NCBI GenBank assembly: GCA_034620365.1
Contig: JAQGEQ010000380.1
Span: 1,054,001-1,118,000 of the forward strand
Direction of reading: 5' to 3'
DNA: 64,000 nucleotides
Source: Pegea sp. RAD2-039
Taxonomy: Eukaryota; Chordata; Thaliacea; Salpida; Salpidae
Under the pieces are notes generated by a model. The model was not told where the DNA came from, did no database searches, and saw nothing but the letters and a program-made list of their open reading frames with translations. Positions 1 to 12,995 of the stretch are shown one piece after another. The translations under genes were made by a program, and so were the position numbers. Within the stretch, counting starts at the first letter, position 1, and every line of letters starts with the position of its first letter.

Positions 1-2077
1 ATAATAGAATTCAGCAGAAGAACATTTAAAAATTAAAAAAAGTCAGAGCTTATTAACTGAAATCTTCAAAAGCAGAAGTAGTTCTTTTAGTAATTCTAAT
101 ACAATCAATTATAAAAAACTTTGGTATTGAAAGCTGAGTTTTGTTTTCCTGTGATTCAGTTAGAGGCTGATGTCGATTTTATTTTCAGAGTTTATGTTGA
201 TATCGCTAAATATTACCATTAAGCAAATAATAAGCTCTCATCCATCTTTCAACCTCTTTATTTAATAATCTCTTGTTATTTTACTTTAGGTGTTATACAA
301 GTACACATATTACATTCAAGTTTATTCACTTTAATAAATTTTTAGGAAGACCTACTAGAGAATTTGTTTATTGTTAAAAAGTGTTTTCTAAATGTATGAT
401 AAAAACTAATGATGTTTCCTTTGTGCTTCCTTAAACGTATAAAATGTTTTCCTTAAGAAATTAGTTCTTCAACTAAATATATTTTCTTATGAGGTAAACA
501 GTCATTGCAAGTTGCAATTAGAGTTCATTTTAGTTCTACCCTTGTAGGTTAACTTTGTAAAATAAACTGAGTTATTTCATACTTTTATCAAATAAACTTA
601 AACTAACAAGTCATCTATAGATATAGACGTTATTTTTTTCAAAGGAATGTTTCTATTCTAATTACTGTTTAAGAATACTAGTAATGACATTTTCATTAAA
701 ATTGCAGCTGGATGAGTTTTCATCTGATAAATTTGTTGATAAACGGAAATCCTATTTTCGAGAATCCATCTCAAGAACACAATCAAAAAAAGTCTTGATA
801 GAGTTTTAGGCAACTTTTTTTGCATTACATAATTTTTTGTAAGATGTGTCTTTACTGATTTTTACAGCTTCATGGCTTCAAATAACTTCTGAACAAATAT
901 CTTACCGAAATAATTTATTACGTCTAAAATTTCGGGTTTATTTTTATTTTCTATAGAGTTTTAAAACTTTCTTTTCTAAATTTGTTTATCATTAGTCATT
1001 GAAAAATAAATTCAGCCATGTTGAAAATATAAGTTTTCTATGATTTAGAAATACATTGATTTATACTTATAAAAAGTTTCTGTCAAATTAGTTTCTCTAA
1101 ATAAAAAATACAAATAAAAAAGTGAAAGTTTAATATGACCTAAATTTTAGTTTTATAAATCCAAATATCAACTATTTACAATTTTAATCTGAAACTCTTT
1201 TAAACTCAGTTGTTTATTTTGTAAATCTGAATTTCTTTAAATTTTGAAAAAGTTAGATGAAACTTATAAGAGTTTCAAATGAAACTAAACCGTCAACGAA
1301 ATCTGTAGAACTGACAGAAGTCAAATTATTAACAAAATTATTTATTTTGAATTTGTAATTCTATGAAAGTAAAATAAACTATTTAGTTGTTCAAAAAATT
1401 CTTATAACTATATTAAAAACATTTAAACGGTCTTATTAAAAATTTGATATGTACCAAGAAAAATGTGATATTATAAACTTTTAATTTATTTCTGACACAG
1501 TTTTAAAGTATACGAATAAGGTACTTTTTAGATTTTTAAAGAAAAAAGATTTTTTTTTACAAACGCAACAAAAACTTAGAAAATGAAAACGGATGTGACG
1601 ATGAGTTATCTCATAAGAGCGTAAGCCCGCGTGATATTCATTTGTGTCTATTCATTTAAAGTTTTTTACTTCAATTGTATTACAAGCAAAAACAACAGAA
1701 TATTTTTGAAATACGTAACTACTATAAGCATTAAATTGCAATAAGTCATTCGATGATAGATTGATTAGTATTTGGTAGTAATCTAATCATATTTTAGCTA
1801 GTATGTACTTCACGTAAGTTATATTTTTAGTTATGAAAGATATATCTGAGAATATTCGGCAGGCAGATTGTAGCTTTGATCAGCTGCAAACTTTTTAATT
1901 TATTGATTTATTTTCGTTTTAAAAAGTGTGCTTGTAAATTTTTATATAGAAGTTCCATTCGTAATATCAAAAATGTAAGTGTAACTAATCTTGAGTTTAA
2001 AAAATCACTTTATGTTGGTAGGTTTTGTTAAATAAATTTATATTATCAAATTGCTGAAATACTTAACCGATAAACTG
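1..2077. other. A+T-rich upstream region, no gene seen
   Basis: I find no exon-like open stretch on either strand here. The last few hundred bases presumably hold the promoter and 5' UTR of the p101-like gene. Around 1590-1640 base composition is slightly more balanced (it includes agcccgcgtgat), the most promoter-like patch, but no TATA box or initiator can be assigned with confidence. The frame of the first coding exon is closed by TAA at 2033-2035, and there is no AG acceptor between that stop and the proposed ATG at 2078. Confidence 0.4.
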
Positions 2078-5000
2078 ATGAATGAAAAAGCAATAACAGA
2101 AGACAAAGATTTGGAAGTGATTGATCAATTTGTAGATCAACTTGCTTCTTCCGGCCCTGAGCCAAATGAAAATGACTCGAAAACTCTTGAAACAATTTTC
2201 GAAAATAATACAGAAGCACAAGAAAGGTTAGAAATTCATATAAATGATAGAAGTTAAAATTAAAAATCTTTAGTTTTAAAATTGGTAAGATGATATTATT
2301 ATTTGATATATATTATAAGTTGATATGGTTTCCTTAAATTTAACAAATAATAATTTTAAAGTTGTATTTCTTCAAACTCAAATTAAAAATAGCTTACAAT
2401 AAACATTTTAAAGGTTTTAAGTATAAAAGTGAGTCAAAGTTATACAAGAAAAGAAAGTTTAACTTCGATATAACTTAATTGTATAAAAGACTGTTAAACA
2501 AAAAACAGTTTTACATAATTATAAAAATCATTATGGCTTACGTAAGATAGAAGCAAATATATTTTCTAAAAGATTCTGATTTTATTGTTTACCTTTTGAT
2601 CAAATTTTATAAAATTCACCAAAAAATTCACGAATGAATAATTTTAAACTTTCTTGTTATCAAAGACAACAAATTTTTTATTTTTTTTATAAATTGTTGA
2701 CGTATACCATGAAACTAAACTCTTTGCCATAGCTCAAGGTAAAGGTTTCAGGAAATAAGGTTTTCTTTAAGCAAAAATGATAAACAACTGAATCTGTTAT
2801 CATTTTAGCTTCAACTTTGTTTCTAGTCTTATTAAAAATTCTCAATTATTAAATAACAAAGTTTGAATACCCGTGGAAAAAAATAAAAATTAGTCAACCT
2901 TTTTAGTTCTTAGAAGAATACTTCATATTTCATGTTATTTTATTAAACAAGATCTATTTTCAGATTCATCAAATCTTTGGTGTACAAACTTATTTCTTTC
3001 ACCTATAATTTAGGTGAGTTAATTAAAATTAAACATTAAAATGTTTTTTTTTTATCAAATAACATAAATGTATAATACTAAAATTTAGATAGTTACTTAC
3101 TACAAACTTGTGTTGAACTTCCAGGCAGCAAACCAGTATCTGAATGTTCAAATGTAATTGAGAATGCAACAAAGTTTCAAACTATTTTTCATCATGGTGA
3201 AAATATTTCTGCAAAACTTTCCAATGAAAGTCAGACATCACAAAGTAATGACAACAAAGTCAAAGCGGAAAACGAAATTTTAAGAAGACGCAAAAGTTGT
3301 GAAAACAAAACTCATGTGCAGCGTAAGTCCATAGTTAGCGGGTCCTTGACTTCGAGTCCACAGAATCAAAGAATAAAAAAGCAATCTAGTTTAAAATTAG
3401 GTATTTTATTTTGTCTTGCCCATATATTTTGCAAAACTTACTTTTGAATACATTCAGACTTTGATACGGAAAGTTCTAATAAAAAAGTTATTAGAAACAT
3501 TCTATATTCGTTAGCATATATGAGGGTTGCTTATGATGACTCAAAATGGAATTTTCAGTGTCTAAGAGAACTATTCTTGTTGTGGAATAAAAGTAAATCA
3601 GCAATAAATATTTAAATCAACCGTAAATACGGCTAACATATATTTCAAATTCTAAATAACTCAAGTTTAGAGAAACTGACAGAAAATCGAATTACTTTCA
3701 TGTTATTTTCACAATCGTTAAATCTTTTATAAGTCTAAATATTATTAAAAAAAAATAGTTGTAAGAGGTAAAATTATTAACCAATTTTTAAACCAACGAT
3801 TTTCAGCAAGAGGTTGGAGTGATCAACCAACAAAATTTGAAACGACTGTGAGTTTAATTGAAACCATTTTTATCATTGTAAACTTTTTGACTAAAAACTT
3901 TAGGTATTAGTTGAATATTGAAAAATTTAAAAATGATCTTACATCTTAGATAATTGTTGCTGTAAGTAGTAATGTAGATGACGAGCCAATGGAATTAATA
4001 GATCAACAAAATACAAGTTTAGTCAAAATTTCGTTAATTTACTGTTTTATTTTAAAGGTTTTGAAACTATTATCACAAGCTCCTAAGGCTGTTTCTTTAA
4101 AAGACAGATGGATTGAAATATTTGAAAAATTTCTGGGCCATTTTTCTCCAAGTAAACTTTCTCATGAAGATGGATTAGATGATCATACAGGTTATTCAAA
4201 ACTACTCAGCTTTGTAAACAAAAGTTTTTATCAATAAGATGATCAAGCATAGTGAAATTAATTATATGACGTTTGTTGGACTGATTACGTAATTAGGGTT
4301 AACTAATAATATTGAGAAAATGGTTTTTGTTTACGTTTTATCATCATATGAACGAAATAACATGAACTATCACAATATTTTGTTTAAGGGTAAAACGTCA
4401 TTTAAAAACTTTTTTTTACGTTAGTAATCAATGGCATGGTTTATTGGGTCACAAAAAAAAGGGCTGCTAAAGAATTGGCTATTAAAGACAAAATAGTTTG
4501 TATTCTGTCTTTGGCTGAAAAAGTAAATTCTTAAAGATAACAAATTGAATTGATTAGCTTCAACTGATACCTATTTACAGATTTTTATCTCTTGGCAGTT
4601 TTACAAACTTCTGCCTCTTCTTCATGTATTTCGAGAAACTTTGATAACAGTAAGTTATTTTGCTTTTAAAAAAAAACTGACGATTTTAAAATAAACAACT
4701 TGTCAATATATTTGTACAAAAATTTCTTTTTTAGGCGGATTATATCCCTTTAGAAATTTTACAGCAATCATATTCAACTTTTCTTCGTTTCTATATTTGG
4801 CCAACAACCTTTTCTTCTGCAGTTAAAGATACATTAGACATAATTCAAACTGAGATGAAATCACCTGGTACTTACTTTATATAAACAATATTTAAAAGTT
4901 TTTAATTTACAAAATTAGATTGAACATAAAAAAAATAATGTTAACAGAAATAGTGACCAATAATATCGTCAAAGTATTGATTAATTACTAAAGTATTACA

Positions 5001-6402
5001 ACAACATTTTCATGTAATTATTTTAGAGCATTTCAGTACAAAAATAGTATATCATGAAAATTAGTTACGTTTAACATTTGTTGTAAAGGTTATTATTTTC
5101 GAATCCTCTATTTACAAGAACACGATTTTAGTCGGTTATTTGAAAAAATTGAACTGGTTACCACGTAAGTAATCTGGTTAATAAACTTTGTTTTGTAGAT
5201 CTTATTTTTATAAATTTTCAAAAAACAAAAAAATTGCTTTTTACAACAAGCAAATTTTTCGATGAAAAACAAATTTTACATTTTTTTGCTGTTACAGAAG
5301 GAGTTTTTTAAATATTTATTTGGACAAAGACGTAAAGTTAACAAAAAAGCTTGCTCCAATTTATGAGAAAGTGTTTGAGAGTTCTTTGCAAAATGATTCA
5401 GAAAACCTTGAAAAAAAAACTTGTTACTTATTACTTCAAATGTTTCATTCAACGTTTGGACCAGAAGATTGTGATTTAGATTTACTTTCTAATATAATAC
5501 AGGTATTTTCTATCCAAAGTTATTATCAATTAAAACTTATATTTGTTTTTACTATCTACAGAAATGTCCCAATAATTTGATAAACTCTCTATGTGCTGAA
5601 TCACTTTATATTATGGATGAATCCGCAAAAATGGAAAGTCATCAAGCTGCACAAACATTTATTCGAGAAAAACTTGAATCAATTTCGATGAAACTAATAA
5701 AAGGTAACCCAAATTTCACCAACTAAAGATGACTTTTTTTATAAAAACAAATAAAAAAAAATAAAAAAAAAAATTGCTTCAAATTACATAAAAAATTTAT
5801 AAATTAAACTTAAAATGAACTTCTAATCAAAATCGTATACTAATAAACAATGTGTTAACAGAAACAGAAAAACATTTTTCCAAAAAAGCAAAGCAACATC
5901 GGTTAACTGTGATAGTTCAACCAGCATCTCTTCCGATTCCATCTGATCCTATCTCATCATCTTCTCTTCAAGATGGTTCATCATTTAAACGACTCACATC
6001 ACAAGATTTTAGTCACAGCGACGGCTACAAAAGCATAAGTTACAATCTAGATGTAAGTCTGATAAGAACTGTTTCCAAAACTTTGTTAACCAATTTAACA
6101 AAGATTAAATATCATCATTTGAAATTGATCAACATCTTCTTTATACATTAACTTTTTAAATGAAAACAATCAGCTAAATTTGTTTCTATTTGGTTAATTA
6201 TTGAAGTATTTCACTGAAAGCTTTAATATTAGTTTAGTCAATATCCTACTAAAAGTTTTACCAACAATTATATAGAAATACCTAGATCCTTTACTTATTT
6301 GCTAGATTAAAATCAAAGAGTTTGACTTCAACCGTTTCCAAATAGAAATTTTTGAACTTTTAAGAAGTTCAGCTAAAAGTTATATGGAAGAAAAAAGAAA
6401 CA
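2078..6402 (+). other. PIK3R5: p101-like gene, exons 1-14: N-terminal helical region
   Basis: Exons: 2078-2226, 2964-3013, 3125-3400, 3458-3592, 3807-3847, 3950-4190, 4425-4522, 4581-4649, 4735-4867, 5089-5164, 5298-5502, 5562-5703, 5862-6052, 6306-6402. They give residues 1 to about 634. Residues 1-158 are polar and not recognised. From exon 4 onward (DDSKWNFQCLRELFLLW) the sequence follows the helical half of p101. Exon 3 has a second in-phase donor at 3322/3323 (GC|GTAAGT). Exon 8 could instead start at 4599. Intron 1 (737 bp) is A+T-rich with nothing visible in it. Confidence 0.75.
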
Positions 6403-9400
6403 GTGAGTTTCATTCATCGATTTAAATGAAGTATATTTTATTTAAAAGGAATAAACAATTGTTCTATAAATTTTTATCAAGACAAACATTCAATGTTGTT
6501 TTTCTTAATATATATTTTTTGTAAATCATTAGTAAATTAATTCATCAGCAGTACGCCATAACTCATGTGATAATGATGTCAGAGACAGTGGTGTAATTGA
6601 TGATGATGAAACAAGTTACAGCTTTGCCACTGATAAATCAGATAAAGATGTTACTAGTGAAAAAAAGGATGAAAAAGTAAATTTTAGTTGATATTTTAAT
6701 ATTTAAATAATTTTAAACTAATTATTTCTTCGACTGAAGCACTGATCTAGAAGTAAAAATATTTATATTTTGGTTTGATATTAGTCAAAATAATTAATAA
6801 TCGATTGTAATGTTTGAAAAACATATTAACCAGTCGTTCAATAATATTTTATATCAAATTTTTGATATAATAAGAATAAATTTATTACATTAATTTGTTG
6901 AGATCAATTACAAAATAGTTTGTTCATTGCATATTAAAAGAGTCTTAGAAAAATGTTTAATCAGAAACTTGTTGAAATTTGATGATTGAGTTGACCCATC
7001 GAAATGATGCAACAATAATTGCAAATTTTTGAGCTAACATTTCAAACAACATGTACAATCGTTAAAATATAAAAATGTCATCATTGCAATTTTAAATAAA
7101 TAAAACATTTTGAATTCATAATAGCTGACCTTACACGGGAAGTATTGATTATTATATCTTTAATTAGTTGTACTTAAAATAAACTCAAGTCAAAAAACAC
7201 TTTCTGGAAAACGATTTATTTTAGGAGGTTGAAGAAATGTGGCAATCATTCAGTACAAATGGATTTAGTGATGACAAAGATAATGCTATCTTAGATAACT
7301 TGCTGAAATCTATGTCTCTAGACTCATGTATATCTAACAGAAGCTCTTTGAAAAGTAATTTTGGAGCAGATGATTATGAAGACAGTTGTGATATTGATTC
7401 TAAGTTTCAAAAAAACTTGGAGCAAATTTCAAATACTGAAGATGTTAATGAGTTTGTTGAAAAAGTGAAACCAAATTATGAGCCACCTAAAGATCGAAAC
7501 AAAAAACGAAAGAATTTTAAAGAATATAAAAATCGTATAAAGACAATTGGTAGAAAAGGTCTTGGGAAAATGATGACATCAATACGAAAAGACCCATCAA
7601 CAATTGGACTTGATAGTGCTTTCAATACAACGGTTTGTGATTTCACGCAAGGAAGTCAATCTCAAAACACTTCTCCGTTTCATGGTTTGTTATTATTCCT
7701 TAAAAATAGTACAACAAAAAGTAAACTATAAAACCTTAAATTTTTACTTAAACGTATTTTTATTTCAAAATATGATAAAAACAAACGTTTTATCATACCT
7801 CATTAAATTTACTGCGAGTATTTTTTAAATTTATTTGTAGATTGTAACAAATTGCATCCTGATATCAATGTAGGTTTCGACGACCTTGAATTAAGAACAT
7901 GGGCAAAATATTGCAAAAATCGTAAAATTACAAATATCAGAAGCCCCTTTGAAAATGATCAAGGACCCTCATCAGCAAGATCATCATTTTCAGTTGCTTC
8001 AGGTAAAACAAGTCCTGTTTCAAATTGATAAGAAGTTTGTACACTTGATTATGTATTTGATAAAAATGATGCTATAAGATTTAATAAAATATGAATATTT
8101 CAGTACCTGAAGATTCTTATGACACAAATAGTAAATCAAGAATCAGGTTTGTGTTTTTAGTTTTGAAATTCTTTGCATTAAACTGAGTTTTGAATTATTT
8201 AAAAGCTGAATTTTAATTCAGAGTTGATTCGGGGATAGTAACCGACCGAGAAGACCTTGAACTAATGAGCATCAAAAGATCCCGATCTTCACCTTTTCCT
8301 AGTTTCTTCCAAATGAGATCGGAAGTATATCTTTCTGGAATTGGAAAGTGGCAAACAAAGTAACTTTGAATAAAAAATCTAACATCGAAAAGAATAGTTC
8401 TAAAAAAGAGTTTAAAAAGTCATTTCCTCAAAAAAGTTTTATTTTATATTTAAGTTGCTCAGAAAATACAGATTTTCATTCTTCAAAATGTCTGTCAGTT
8501 AAATAATTCTCTTTTTAGGCAAAATCATGAAGATGAAGAATCAAAAGAAGTAAATTTACATCGAAAACAGTTATTGAAGCTTGTAGTTGTTGGTAACGAT
8601 ACTACAATTGGACAAGTCGCAAGATCTTATTATTATTTACGGTAACTCAGTGAGATAAGAAAAAAAGCTAAAGCAAACTGTTATGTGATGTATAGACAGC
8701 AGCAAGCTTCGAGATCACCAATGTTAAACTATGTCGATTTGAAAATATATTACATTCCAATCGGAAACTGCATGCATTTAGACGAAAGTGAAAAGAAAAG
8801 TAAATTTTCAACATTTTCTAGTGATTCACTTCCATTGTTTTAACTATTTTCAATGAGTTTGTGACTTTCAAAGACTTTTAAAAACAAATTCAATACAAAG
8901 GATAGTTCTAAATTTATCGCTACAATTCTATTTTCATCAAATAGCTTTTTAGTATGATTGAAAAACTTCCCTAGGTGAAGCCTTTGACTTACGTTATGCA
9001 AACGTGATAAGTAAGGTTGACTCTTGGCACTATTTAGTAAACGCGATGGCAGTGATAAGCTTATTACGGCTTCATAAAAACCAGGTACTGTGCAATTTTA
9101 GTGTGTTGAAATTGTAAAGCTAAAAATATGATTATTTGCTGAAAACAATCTTTGGTAATTACAGAAAAAAGTAGATACCGAAGAACCTATAACCGCAATT
9201 GAAAAGGTAATTACTTAAAACTGTTTACCAAAATACGATTTGAAGCTTTTACTATGGTAGTGGATTGTTTTATGAAAATAAATAGGAAGAAGCTATATAA
9301 GACGATTATATAAAATATTTTCAGTGGTTTCTTTCAGCAATTTTAATGTAATTGCATTATTAGTTATCATATATCTTACCAAATGCATTGTGAGAAATAT

Positions 9401-11440
9401 AAATCACAGAGCTTATAAATTAAATATAACAATAAACCTTTTAGAGCCATACTTTATGACTTGTACAGTTTAATTGATGATTTATTGTTTCAAAAATTTA
9501 TATTGTTGAATATAAATTTTAAAACAAAAACTAGTTAAAAAAGCATAAAGTAAGTATTTAAATTTAGTTATTGTTAAGAATTGTAAACTATAAAATCCAA
9601 AAACTTTTACATTTAAATGGATGAGCAGACTGTGTACAGTTTAAAGTAAAATTTTAAATGTATAATCGCAAATAAGATAACTTGGTATCTACAGATGATT
9701 GCTTCTTCATTGATATCATATAGTCGGTTTGCAATTAATACTTTCAACGTGCCGTTATTCAAGGTATGTTTACCATTAATATCTTAATGAACGGCTGAAA
9801 TCGATAACTTTAAGCTAATATCAGTTTTAAATAAGATCATTTCCAAAGGTTAAGTCTTCAGCCTAATGTTGTAAAAGTTATTTGCTTTATTATTCAAACA
9901 TATTTAGAGGGCTAATTTGTAGGTGGTAATTGAAACAAGTACTCCTGAAACTATCAAAGAAGTTATGGCTATTGGAGTGGATATTGGAAGCTTTGCTTAT
10001 ATGAAGGCTGTTGAATCAGGTAAGAAACAAAATCGGCAACTTGTTATCTCGATGAAGTGATGAATAACTAAATGATAAAATATTTTCAGGTAAATTTGGA
10101 AAATTAGTTGATCTTAGTGAAAATGCTAGACCACCAGAAACACTATCAACTATCGAATTTACAAAAGTAATTACAAAGTTTTTTATCTATTAGTCCGTAA
10201 AAAATAATAAAATAAAGTTCATTTTGAACCATATAAATTATAGAACTATCAACAAGCTAAGAGCATAAATCATAAATGAACATATAAGATCAATCAAATA
10301 TAAAAATTAATATATACATATGTATATGAAGAATCAAAAAAGTGAGTAACTTCCTACTTATGAGCAAAACATTCAATCACCACTAAAGAAGTAAAGACAT
10401 TTCAACGCCGATTATATTTATTTTTTGAGATACAAAAGTATAAATCTCAAAATTGATGTTTTGTAGTTAAGGCCACATTAAAGGTTATCGTAAACTGTCA
10501 TTAATTGATGTTCTTTGTTCGTAAAGGTTGGTTCTTTTGGGAACATCATCAGTAGTGAGCTTTTAGATCCGGTATTTTATGATTATGTTGAAATTGAGCC
10601 AGAAATCCTGAACATTACATCCAGCTCATGTGAGTTAATCAAAAGCAAATTTGCCACTTTTTATTAATTTAGAATTTGCTATAAAGTGTTAGCAATTTAC
10701 TTAAACTAATAGTTTTGACAACTTTTTAAGGTGGTTATCAAAATACGGAGAATTTGGCTATTTACACATCTGAGTTTGATAAAAAATCAAAAGGAAAAAG
10801 GGCGTTTCGTAGGGTGAGGAAAATATAATGATCCAAAAAGATACAAAAAACAGTTATAAATGATTTTTGAATTAATCTCAGATCTTAGCACAAGATAATT
10901 TTTCTGTCGCTTAATTGATGAACAATATTTTTGCAAATTTGTAACCATATCTGATTTTATACAAATACTGATTTGTGTTTACATAAAACTGTTGCAGCGT
11001 GTTGATATGAATGAGTCACAGCATCAAATAAATTTAATCAATCAAGTAAAACTACAAGTAACAAGTCCCCCTCAGGGAACACTCACTATATGCATCGACA
11101 ACAAGATAATTCATACAAATGTTAAAAGGTAAATATAATTTTAGAGAAGTATTACCATCTTTTTAAATGAGCTAATATTCTTGTTGAACTTTAATTTTGA
11201 TAAGTTTTATATTTGTAACAATAGGGGTTTAGTTTCAGTTACGGCAACAAATAATTTTAAAAACAGAAAATTTGATGAAAATAAAATGAACAACAAAGTG
11301 ATACAAATTTCAGTGTTTCTGTTTCACGCTGTTTGAGACCAGACCAGGAGAAAGGTGTACATGGTGAAGGATCCAACTTAGCGTCAGAAGATCTCTTCTT
11401 GAACCTTCCAGTAAACATTTATTGGCCAGAACAATTCTGA
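2078..11440 (+). CDS. PIK3R5: PI3-kinase class IB regulatory subunit p101/p84-like (30 exons)
   Basis: The spliced product is 1298 residues; vertebrate p101 is about 880. Family role (known): this subunit binds the catalytic p110gamma and links it to G-protein betagamma at the plasma membrane, so GPCRs drive PIP3 synthesis. Seen here: helical N-terminal blocks in family order (LLPLLHVF, then STFLRFYIWPTT, then LLLQMFHSTFGPEDCD, aligned to the p101 'LLLHAFQATFG' block; then FDFNRFQIEIFELL). A long acidic/Ser-rich linker follows, then the C-terminal alpha/beta part with LKLVVVGNDTTIGQVARSYY, LKIYYIPIGN, SLISYSRFAINT and a C-terminal block ending near SRCLRPDQEKG. All 30 exons join in phase and sum to 3897 nt. 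The start is ATG 2078, the first Met in an exon closed upstream by a stop. Orthology to p101 versus p84 cannot be decided, so the symbol means 'PIK3R5/6 family'. Confidence 0.85.
6552..8359 (+). other. PIK3R5: p101-like gene, exons 15-19: disordered linker
   Basis: Exons: 6552-6676, 7225-7684, 7841-8002, 8104-8146, 8222-8359, about residues 635-943. Exon 15 has the motif DSGVIDDDETSYSF, matching the acidic 'DSGYVED' area of vertebrate p101. Exon 16 (460 nt) is the largest in the gene and is rich in Ser, Asp, Asn and Lys, with a basic run near KKRKNFKEYK. Exon 19 contains the Arg/Ser run KRSRSSPFPSF. The 548-bp intron before exon 16 shows nothing else. Confidence 0.75.
8519..11440 (+). other. 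PIK3R5: p101-like gene, exons 20-30: C-terminal alpha/beta domain
   Basis: Exons: 8519-8641, 8696-8799, 8975-9084, 9165-9206, 9695-9763, 9923-10019, 10090-10166, 10527-10629, 10731-10813, 10998-11128, 11314-11440, about residues 944-1298. This is the best-conserved part: GNDTTIGQVARSYYYLR matches the p101 'GSDRISGKVARAYSNLR' type of motif. It is followed by the YYIP strand, the SYSRFA helix, and a final block with VSVSRCLRPDQEKG before the TGA at 11438-11440. In vertebrates this region contributes to Gbetagamma binding. Confidence 0.85.
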
Positions 11441-12995
11441 ATGTGTGTATAGGTATTCGATGTTTAACTTTTAGTATGCTTTCGATTTTCCATGTATTTT
11501 TATACAAAAGAGTATATAATATAAAATTGTTGCGTTTATAATGAATCATAACAAATATTGCTAATGACATAAAAAAGTATGAAACTAAATTTTCGAATAT
11601 TCTAAAATTTTATATTATTTTATATTTTCTTATTTTGTTACTTCTCTTTCATTTTTATGTTTGATTTGCTTAATATCTAAAAAATTTCTTTCGCTATTTT
11701 AATCTAAAGTGAATTGTAAGAAACAAAACTTCAATTCGTTGTCAAATTCATTTTGTCTTTATTTGTTACTATTTAAATCACAAAAGAGAAAATGTTCAAA
11801 TGTTGTAGAAAAGATTTGAAAAGCTTATATAACAAAATAAATGGTTTTCAAACTATTTAAATGTATTTGAGAGTACCATGAAGGCTTAATAGAAATGTTG
11901 ATACAAACAAACTATTATTAGATTGATAAACAAGTTTTATCAATTAATCAAATTCTTTTTCTATCATCATAATCATACTTAACTAAAGGTTTAATCCTAA
12001 ATTGATTGCAAACTTAATTGATGCAGTTTCACTTAATGTTAGGCAGCTTCAGTTTTTTTAATTTCCTTTGTCTGCTTATTATTCATATTATCTAAAAAGT
12101 ATTTAGTTATTAATAACCGAAAAGTTAACAAAATTGATCAGTTGCTTTAATTGTTCATAAACTCCTTATAATAGGCCCGATTAAAGATCATAGAAAATAT
12201 GCATACATTTGACTTATGAGTTTATATCATATTTTATTATGAAACTGCATCATGTAAAGTGTAATTGTAGTGAGTGTTTAATAGCCTAATGTACAGTATC
12301 AGTATTTGAGCAATAATTATATTTTATATCACCTAGAAAACATTCTTTTTCATAATTAACTCTTGTAATATATGAGGTAAAAAAAATATCAAAGCATTTA
12401 ATAATTACCAGATAGTTCAGTATTATGTCTCGATAATGATAAAACAAATATAGTTTAGATGGCAAATGATATATTCCTTGTTTATTTTATCATATGTTGA
12501 ATTATATATCAACTAATTTAAACTGCTTTTCAAATTTAGTGAATAATAGTCATTCTTAGTATTCGAAGTTTTATTTTAGAAAATATCATTTTAAATCTAA
12601 AATCAACTCTAAAATCACAATAAAAACTTAATGCAAGTACAATGAGTTTTATAGAATATTATGTATTGATGAAAAAGGTCTTATTATAATTTGGTTTCTT
12701 GCCTCTAAGCTTTGTAAATCTTAAAGTTAAACTTCCAATACGGTTTAAATTAATTGGATTCCTACTTATTACTTACTTCAGCTATTCAAAATAGTTTTAG
12801 CTGTTGTACAAGCAACAATTGTTAAAAATCAAAAAGGTGTTTCTGATAGAAATAGACAAGTGATTAAACCATTCATTTAGTTGAATCTTCACAAATAACT
12901 AAATTTGAAAAAAACCAAGCAAATACATTTGATTTTTTGTTCTCACCAAACGCTGTTCTATCTTTTTACTCACAAGATGCAGTTTGGTGCTCTAC

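Noticed and set aside
3323-3400. In-frame stop preventing use of an exon starting at an internal AG in 3330-3370
   Set aside because: Frames entered from those acceptors hit TAG, so no separate exon lies there. Only the read-through of exon 3 is open.
10312-10327. Perfect A/T-rich palindrome (atatacatatgtatat)
   Set aside because: Short palindromes of this composition are expected by chance in such A+T-rich intron DNA; no terminator or protein-site meaning can be supported.
11310-11570. Minus-strand open frame of 86 codons
   Set aside because: It overlaps the last exon and 3' UTR of the p101-like gene on the opposite strand, has no family signature, and is a shadow frame.
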